This document shows, piece after piece, positions 23,645-31,700 of a stretch of 64,000 bases of DNA (position 1 is its first letter; every line of letters starts with the position of its first letter). Under the pieces are notes generated by a model. That model saw nothing but the letters and a program-made list of their open reading frames with translations, did not search any database and was not told the DNA's origin. The position numbers were made by a program, and so were the translations under genes. Source of the DNA: Symsagittifera roscoffensis. Taxonomy: Eukaryota > Xenacoelomorpha > Acoela > Convolutidae. Location of the stretch: contig NC_087068.1 of NCBI RefSeq assembly GCF_963678635.1, forward strand, positions 25,399,311 to 25,463,310, read 5' to 3'.

Positions 23645-24765
23645 GTGTATGATAATCCTGAGTATGGGTTATAAAATGTAATGTAACCAATTGTGTTTTT
23701 GGTATATCTGTCGTATTTATATATTACTTCAGTAGTTATAAACGGTGGTGGTAGTGATTGAGCTGTTATGTTAGGTGGATTTAATGGGTAGGGATGTTGG
23801 GTAATATTATTTAACTTAACTGTGATTTCAAACTTTAATTGTAAACTGTTTTGTTGGAGTATTTGAATATTGTGATCACGGATATCGTTGTGAATATCTT
23901 GGCGATATTGTAATCTATTAAGTGCCCAGTTATGAAGGCGGTTACTTTCTTGATGTTGTCCAAATAATGGTGGAGGTGCTGTGAATGTATTCCAATCTAA
24001 TCTTAAAGGGATATTTGTTAATGATTGTTCTCGGTATCTTGCGTCGAGGTTGTTTGGAAATGTCAAGTTAAAAGGTGTCGGTGAGATTTGACTAATTGAT
24101 GGTGTTGATGGGAGTGATAATGTTTCGGGTAGTGATGAAGATGTTGTATCTGTAGAAATGTCTATGGGGTCATTGATTAAATTTGGTTCACCTTGTGTGA
24201 ATGAATGTGTAGTCCAATATGGCAGTCGTGATGTTAGGTTTGGGGGGTTAAAAGGATTTTCTCGTGCTTGTTCAGATGTTGGTGTTGAACCTAAGTAGTC
24301 TGAGGGTAGACTTGAAGTGCTTCGTTGTGAAAAAAGTGTAGGAGTTTCTGGTGTGATACCAGTGGTGTTTTCTGGAGTGGTTTGTGATGGGGATTGAGGT
24401 ATATCAAAATGAACTCGGGGAGTTTGAAAATTTCTGTTTCGTCGAGGATGTATAATTTGTCTATTTATTTCTGTTGTGTTTTGGTTTTGACTAAGGTTTC
24501 GTATTCTACTTAGTTCTTGTGGTAGTGTTGGGTAAAGATTATATGTTGGTTCACTTAGAGATGCTTGTCGTTGAACTGGTTCTAGTGGTTCAGATAAACG
24601 AGCGTGCCGTTCTTCAAAAGTGTATGGATTATCTTGAAAAGAAATTCGTGTAGATGTTTGAGGATTTTGAGTAATTGAAGGTGGTGTTTGGTTATCTTGG
24701 GATGATGTCGGTGAAGACTGATTCTGTGACTGTTGGGTAGCAATTTTTGATGGATTTTTGAATTG
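23632..24765 (-). CDS. 378-codon open frame with no methionine codon
   Basis: Reading back from the stop at 23,632, the frame stays open to a TAA at 24,768-24,766. I read every codon and found no ATG. The first two thirds are Ser/Thr/Pro/Gln/Asn-rich; the last ~145 residues (from a TTG near 24,066) look more ordered. Such a long open frame in AT-rich DNA, packed against both neighbours (3' end overlapping the Env-like ATG by 13 nt), argues for real coding. Expression therefore needs a spliced-on start, a non-AUG start or another recoding event. The upstream 62-aa ORF ends at 24,771, before this frame opens, so simple frameshifting from it is excluded. No function is recognised. Confidence 0.65.
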   Translation of the reverse strand, partial: QFKNPSKIATQQSQNQSSPTSSQDNQTPPSITQNPQTSTRISFQDNPYTFEERHARLSEPLEPVQRQASLSEPTYNLYPTLPQELSRIRNLSQNQNTTEINRQIIHPRRNRNFQTPRVHFDIPQSPSQTTPENTTGITPETPTLFSQRSTSSLPSDYLGSTPTSEQARENPFNPPNLTSRLPYWTTHSFTQGEPNLINDPIDISTDTTSSSLPETLSLPSTPSISQISPTPFNLTFPNNLDARYREQSLTNIPLRLDWNTFTAPPPLFGQHQESNRLHNWALNRLQYRQDIHNDIRDHNIQILQQNSLQLKFEITVKLNNITQHPYPLNPPNITAQSLPPPFITTEVIYKYDRYTKNTIGYITFYNPYSGLSYTCIF

Positions 24766-24770
24766 TTACT

Positions 24771-24959
24771 TTAGTGGGAAGGTTTATGTTTATTATAATA
24801 TTCTTCCAAAAAAATAATTAGAAAAATTGTTGCTAGGGCAAATGTGATGATTGCTTTCTTTATACATTTGCATATTGTCAAAATGAGGGATGATAAAAAT
24901 GTTATGAAAATTACAAACAATAAAAAAATATCAGTTCTACTGAAAATTGTTCGTATCAT
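24771..24959 (-). CDS. Small hydrophobic protein (62 aa)
   Basis: The ATG at 24,959 overlaps the stop of the 76-aa ORF as ATGA. The product has two hydrophobic segments (about residues 10-28 and 36-51) separated by a short Cys/Lys loop, and a polar end. It is a possible small integral membrane protein of the element. The family is unknown. AT-rich antisense DNA readily gives hydrophobic frames, so the overlap arrangement is the main support. Confidence 0.5.
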   Translation of the reverse strand: MIRTIFSRTDIFLLFVIFITFLSSLILTICKCIKKAIITFALATIFLIIFLEEYYNKHKPSH

Positions 24960-25186
24960 TTAGACAAGTTGTTAAAATCGTACCTGTGGATATATTCAAG
25001 GGTTTTGGAAAGTTGGAGGAATAGTTCGAGTATAGTGTAGAAAATTAAAAAAATGTTACAAAAAATGATTAGGATTATTAGAAAATATTCAAGTATATCA
25101 AAAAGAAATATTATAAAGGCTTCAAGTATTGAAAAAAAATGTTTAAAATTTATAAGTATTTGAGCAACTGTTTGAGAGAAGAGCAT
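24956..25186 (-). CDS. Small hydrophobic protein (76 aa)
   Basis: This is an ATG-initiated frame at 25,186. The long, almost continuous Ile/Leu/Phe-rich centre (about residues 15-58) could span a membrane twice, and a polar C-terminus follows. It is the first small frame after the 600-nt gap behind Gag-Pol and is joined to the next one by ATGA. It recalls small hydrophobic or viroporin-type proteins in size and composition only; no homology is claimed. Confidence 0.5.
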   Translation of the reverse strand: MLFSQTVAQILINFKHFFSILEAFIIFLFDILEYFLIILIIFCNIFLIFYTILELFLQLSKTLEYIHRYDFNNLSK

Positions 25187-25786
25187 TTAAGAAATGATCT
25201 CTTGGTCGAATATTTTTTGCTGTTTGAGGCGATTTTCTAGTGTGGTCGAATTATTTATTAGTTTTTTGACAAGTGGGTTGAGTTTTGTAAAAAATTGTTG
25301 GGGGCAATTTTCATGGTGACTGGGAGGTCGTCTTTTTCTTTATTTTTGTTTGTCAAATGATCCGGGGTATGGTGAGATTTTTATACTTTAGGCTAATTAA
25401 AATCTTCATTTTGTTACTTTAGGCTAAGTTATCAAATTTGTTTTGGGGGTATTCGTGGTCTGAGTTGGGGAAATATTGTTGATCTTTGGGTTATTAGATA
25501 AGGGAGGGGTACGGTATTATGGTGATATTTATTTTAGCTGTCAAGTTGGAGTGGTTTGCTTATTTTTGACCTGGAGGTTGTAAAGTTATAGTTAGAGATG
25601 TGCCTGGAGTTCTAGATTATTCGTCTAATTGATCTTAGTTTGAGTTAGAGAAAGTGGCGGATTGGATGAATCCTATTGGTCTATTTTGAACTAGAATTAT
25701 TGCGTACTTGTGAGCATGTTATTTTGGAAAATTGAAATGAAAAATGTTACGGAGGTTTCAAGATTGTGAAGTATAAAATCTTAAAA
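25187..25786 (-). other. Non-coding gap between gag-pol and the 3' gene cluster
   Basis: There is no frame over 60 codons here. A short direct repeat (actttaggctaa) lies near 25,384 and 25,420. The position suits splice acceptors or other control signals for the downstream genes, but none was demonstrated. Confidence 0.4.
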
Positions 25787-28700
25787 TTACTTTTTAAATT
25801 CTACTTTCTTTAATATTTTAGATTGGGGGATGAACATTTTGTAGTTTTTACGTGGTTGATTTCGGAGTCTTGTTGTTTTTCTATGTTCTGATTTGTCTAT
25901 TTCTTCTTGGGGTATTATTTGTTCTGTCATTTTTCTATTTTTTCTTGGTTTTGGAGATTCTTTATGGTTTTGTGTATTGTTTTTGGTGGCGGTTGGTTTT
26001 GTGTTTTGATTTTCGGTGGGGTTATCATTTTGTTCTGTGTTTTTCAGATGTGGTTCATTTTGAATGATTTTTAATCCTGTGAAAGAATATAATTGAGTTA
26101 ATTCGCGGAGTGCGTATTCTTTTGGGTAATAAGGTAATAGGTTGTTTCGATGTTGAACGATTTCTTTTTTGTTTGAGTCGGTAATTTTATATGTGACATC
26201 AGTGGGTCTTGCAATTATTTGGTAGGGTCCTTTTCGGAGGGGTTGTAATTTTTTAGAAATTCCTTTTTGAGTATTAAAATTAGGTATTAAAACAAATGTT
26301 CCAATTTTTAAATCGGAAGCTGGTGTAAAACGTGAATTGATTTGTTCATTTATGTTTTGTCTTTGTAATAACTTTTTCGTTATTTTTTGGTAAATTTCAT
26401 TGTGTTTCTTATCTCTATTTAAAATCCATTCGGTGTGTGTACCGGAGGCTAATTTAAGAATTTGTGGGTGATGAAAATCATCTTCATCGTGTGTATGTAA
26501 AGGTAGGTTATAACAAATTGAGTCTTTATTTGGTTTACAATAACCTTGTGCGTTTTTATGGGAATTTGCTGTAAACATTATTGGTTTGCGTGGCTTTTGG
26601 TTAAAAACCATTTCATATGGTGACATTCCTAGTGTTGTCGTAATTTGTGAGTTATATGCTAAGGGAAATAATTTTACATCTGCTGACCATTCGGTATATT
26701 TTGTATCATTTCCGTTGATGATACATCTAAGATATTCTTGTAGTGAACGGTTCATACCTTCGACTAAGCCGTTTGTCCAAGGTGCATGAGATGTACGTGG
26801 TTTGTGTTTAATGTTGTATAAATGACATAGTGTTATTATTTCATTATTTATGAATTCTGTACCGTTGTCTGTAACTAAAATTTCTGGTAGTCCGAATTTT
26901 GCTATCCAGTGTTCATAGAGTGTTGTGTAAGCGTAATAAGCGTTACAATGTGGTACTGGGTTAAGTGCTACATAATGTGTAAATGCGTCAACAATTACCA
27001 TAATGTAGGAGTTTCCTTCTGATGAGGGTGAAATTGGGCCTTTAGTATCAAATGAGATACGGTGATTAAAGTACAAACTTTGTCCTTTAAAATCTTGTTT
27101 TTGTGCTATTTGTTTTTGATTTGGGTAAGGTTTATTTAGCTGACATATTATACAATCATTGCATAGTACTTTTATCCAGATTGGTGCATTTGGGAAGTAA
27201 AAATTTTGTATAAAATTTGAATATGTTTTTTCTGATCCAGAGTGTCCTTTAATATTTTGTGTATGTGAAATATTAAAAGCTATAAGAATCATACTTAAAG
27301 GGAGACATGGAACTGTAGATTCATTCAGGTTATACTCTAAAAGGTCTGTATTTTCGTTAATTGTTGTGTTGTTAAATTTGCGAAAGTATCGGAGGAGTGT
27401 TTTGTTTCCTAGAATGGTTGAATCTGCCTTGATAGGTTTAGTTTTATATTTGTGCCATGATTTTAGTTGTCTAATTATCGGGTCAAGATTTTGATATTGT
27501 TTCAGTGTTGAAATTGTAATCGTTTCTGTTGGAGGGAGAAAAATGTTTTCGATTTCTAATTTAGATAAGGGTATTGTATCAAGTGGGTCGTGAAGGTCAA
27601 AAACTTGATTTATTGTGTATTTTGAATCATTTGTTTGTGGTCCTGATAAATTTATTTTATCAGTTAAATCTTCTTTTTCAATTAGTGGAAAATGGTCTTT
27701 TTTAGGCGGGTGTTGTTTTGTTCGTTTTTGTTGGGTGTTATTTTTTATCCATTGAGAATATGGGATTGGTTTGAAAGTTGATGTTCCAAGTAGATCAACT
27801 TCATAATGATTATTTTGACAATCTAAATAAAGTGGGAAATGTTGTAAATTATTTATTTGTGATTGTTCAATATCAGTTTTTACTGCATATTTGCATTCTA
27901 ATCGGGGTGATGTTTCGTTTTCTGCAAGGTAGAATTTTATGTTTTTGGGTATTTCAACTGTTGTTTTTCGTGTAAGTAATTCAGGTGGTGTATTTCGACT
28001 TAAGGTGTCTGGTAATGCAAGATTTTTTCCTGCAGTCCAAACTATATGTAAGTTTGGAAATTTCATTAGAATTAATTGAAATCTGTAAACTCGGTGGTTT
28101 GGGTTAGATTTCTGTGTGAAAAGAAAAATGATTGGTTTGTGGTCTGTGAATAAAACTGTGGGATGTTGTGATCCAAGTATCAGAAATTCATATTCTGTCA
28201 GTGTATATATTATGGCTGTACATTCTCTCATTAGAGTTGAGAGTCGTAGCTCTGCTTGAGTGAATAATCGGGAATTTGCTGATATCAGGTTCATTTTATT
28301 TGTACCATTATGTGATTGTAATAGTGCTGCGCCGATGCCAAAGTTCGAAGCATCGCACATTGCATAAAATGGTTGATCAGGGTCTGGAATTGTGTTTGAA
28401 ATTTGTTCAGTTAAAAGTTTCTTTATTTCTTCGAATCGTGCTTGATTTTCTGTATTCCATTCAAAATTATTTTGTTGTCTAAGGATGTTGTAAAATGGTC
28501 GTAGATATAATTGCATTTTATAAACATATTTACTTAAAAAGTTTAACATTCCAAGGAATTCTTGGATTTTCTTTTTATTTGTTGGTGGTTGAAGTTTTTG
28601 AATAGCGTCAATGCGTGATTTCAGTGGAGTGATTGTTTTTCTTTCTATGTTATGTCCTAAGAATTTAACTCTTGTCAAAAAGAAGTGTGATTTATCGGGG

Positions 28701-31700
28701 GCGGCCTTCAGATTTTCGTTCTGAAGTATTTGGTGATATTTTTCTAAAACTTTGAACATTTCGTCTTTTGTTTGTGATTGCATAAAAACATCGTCTAGAT
28801 AGGTGATTGCGTTTTTCTTGAGTATTAGTGGTCTAAAAATTTTGCTCATAAAAGCTGAAAATGCTGCTGGTCCTATGGATATTCCATAGAATAAGCGGTT
28901 AAATTCATATTGTTGGTTTCCGATAACAAATTGTGTTAAACGTCGTGATTGTTCATCTAGTGGCATTTGATTGTATGCACTATTCATGTCGGCGGTTGTG
29001 AAGTATTTGCCATTTATTTTTGTTAAAATAACTTGTATTGGTTCGATGGGCCAATTGCATTTTGATTCATCTATGAGTGAATTGAGGTATCTAGCGTCGA
29101 GAACGATTTTTAATGATTCTCCTTTAGCTAGAATGATAACGGGGTTGATGAATGTGTTGCCTTTTGGTTGTTCTTCTTTATTAACTGGTGATATAATATT
29201 GTACTGTTCTAAAATATCGAGTAATCTGTTTACTTTATCATGTAAGTGAATTGGTACTTTACTTGCTCTCTGTTTTTTGAAAACTGCGTCTGGTTTTAAT
29301 GGGAGATGTAGTGATGAACTGATTTTTCCAACATCGAATTTTGATGTTGCATAGACTGATGAATATTTAATTAGCTGTTTGGCTAACTTTTCGAATTCGT
29401 CTTGTGTTATTTGGGAATGTTGGAAATTAAACATTGTTAAAAATTTCTGTTGGTCCTCTGTGTAGTTACTTATGTTGAATGTAGGTTTGAAATATGGAGT
29501 TTTTGTGAAATAATCCGTATTTCTGTTTTCGTTACTTATTATATTTTTTATAGATAATTCTTCATTAAGAATTGTAGATTGGCAAATATCTAGTAATTGG
29601 AGTATATTATTTACGCGATAGGCTTTTTCGTGTATTGGTGATATTGTAGCGTTGGTTTCACAATATCCTAAAAGTCCTAAAGGTAATGTTACTTGGTAAG
29701 GTGTGTTGTTATAAACATGTAAGGAAATAATATCTGAATTCGAATTTTTCAAATATTTTATTGAAGAGATTGTGATTTTGAAAAATTTATGAATAGGTTT
29801 GAATTCAAAATCTGACATATAAAATTTTTGTTTGTTTTGTTCTTTATCATATTGGTGAACTTGTTTGATTGAAAAATTATAGATGTTTCCTGATAGTGGT
29901 TTCAGGTGTTTTCTTTGTTGGTTAAATATCGGATAGAATTTTGAAAAGAATGGTGGTTGTTTATTTAATCTTTGAAAAAATGTTAAGGATGTTTCTTTTG
30001 TTTTTGTATATTTATCTTTGATTAATATTTTACTATTTAGGATGTTAATTGTTGGTATATACTTCGAAATAAATGGTATTCCAATGATATTATATTTAAT
30101 ATCAGTGATATGGAATATTTGTTTAAATGGCTTATTTAGAATTTTACTTTGCTCCATTGTTCTGGTAGGGAGGAGAAATAATTGGATTTTTCCGTAGTTT
30201 ATCAATGTTGATCCTTGTGCTGTTGCTAGCTTACTGGAGGTTTCAAGAGGTGTTAGCTTTGGATGTAAAGTTTTTATTTCATTCCATGTGGGAATGTTTA
30301 TTATGTTTGATTCTGCTCCTGAATCAATTAAAAAATCTATTTCAAGGTCTGGTGGTTGAAATTCTTTATTTCTTGGGCTTTCTAAGAGAAATGGTATTGT
30401 CCAAATTTTTTCTTTGGGTTGTTCTTTTTGTATATTTTGGTAGATGTGGTTTGTATTCAAGCATTTTGTTTTGACATTTTGATTGGGTTGTTCTGTAGTA
30501 TTTTTTGCATTTGTTTCTTGCGTTGTTGGTGTGGAATTTATGGGTGTAGTGTAATAATTTTGAAGAAATTCTGATTGATTTTCATATATGTGTGATGGAA
30601 AAGGTTGTTCATATATGACAGATTCATAGTCATTTTCGACTTTTATCATATTGATAGAAAGAGTGTTTTCAGTATCACTTTCTGAATCTGATGATGTACA
30701 GTTTATTTGATTGAGTTGTAACGTATCAGTTACTGTGTCATCAATACCTGGGGGGTCTGATGTTGTTTCTGGGTTAGCTTGTACTTGATTGATTTGTCTT
30801 TGATGTTTAGGTGTACTGCTTCTATGACGATTATTAGAGTTATTATAGTGATTATTATTCCGATGTGGTGATTGGGAATAATTTCTATAACGGTTATTAT
30901 AACTTGGGTGTCGATTTTGTGAATTATTTCGCGATCTGTTTTGGTAATTGCTGTTTGGTCTGTTATAGTTCGATCTATTATATGAGTTATTCCTTGATCG
31001 ATTATTCGGGTAATTCTGGTTTCGGTTGTTTGAATAACTTCTATTTCGATTATAGGAGTAGTTTCTATTCCTATTGTATGATGAATTTCGTGATTGGTTG
31101 TTTGGATAGTAATTATTTCTTGATTGGGAATTAGATCTAGAAACAAATCGTTGTGTATTTGAATTTGATCTGGAGTAGTTATTTCTACTATTTGGTCTAT
31201 TGTAGTGATTTTGCGATGAATTTTGCGTGTTTCTTCGTTCTGGTGATCTTCCTCTATAACTTGAGTTATATGGGGATTGATTTCTTGTATAACTTGTATT
31301 GTTCGGAAGTGGCTTTCCTGAACTGTTGTTGCTGTATACATTTTTGTTTGGTAGATTTTGATCTTTTTTCATGTATTGATAGAATGATTTATTTGGTTCT
31401 TTGTATTTTTGAGGTTTATTTTGACTATCTTGCTGTTTTTGTCTACATTCGGAAATACTATGTCCGTATCGTCGGCAATAATTACACCATTTTTTGAAAG
31501 ATGGTTTGCCTTTAAAGTTCGGGTTCTTTTCGTAAATATTGAGTATTTCAGTGATTTTTTCAACGAGGTCTGTTTCTGATTCCTGTATATTATTAATATT
31601 AGTGGGAGTCGTTTCAATTCTGTTAACGTATTGTAATTTCAGATTTTCCGTTTCTTCTAGTTTCATCGTGATTTCTGCTTGTTCTAATTTGTCTACTAGT

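Noticed and set aside
24768-24771. Frameshift from the 62-aa ORF into the Met-less frame
   Set aside because: The 62-aa ORF stops at 24,771 and the other frame has a TAA at 24,768-24,766, so there is no overlap in which to shift.
30865-31497. Several antisense frames of 89-203 codons over the Arg/Ser/Asn-rich part of Gag-Pol
   Set aside because: They are shadows of a low-complexity coding region, with no independent evidence.
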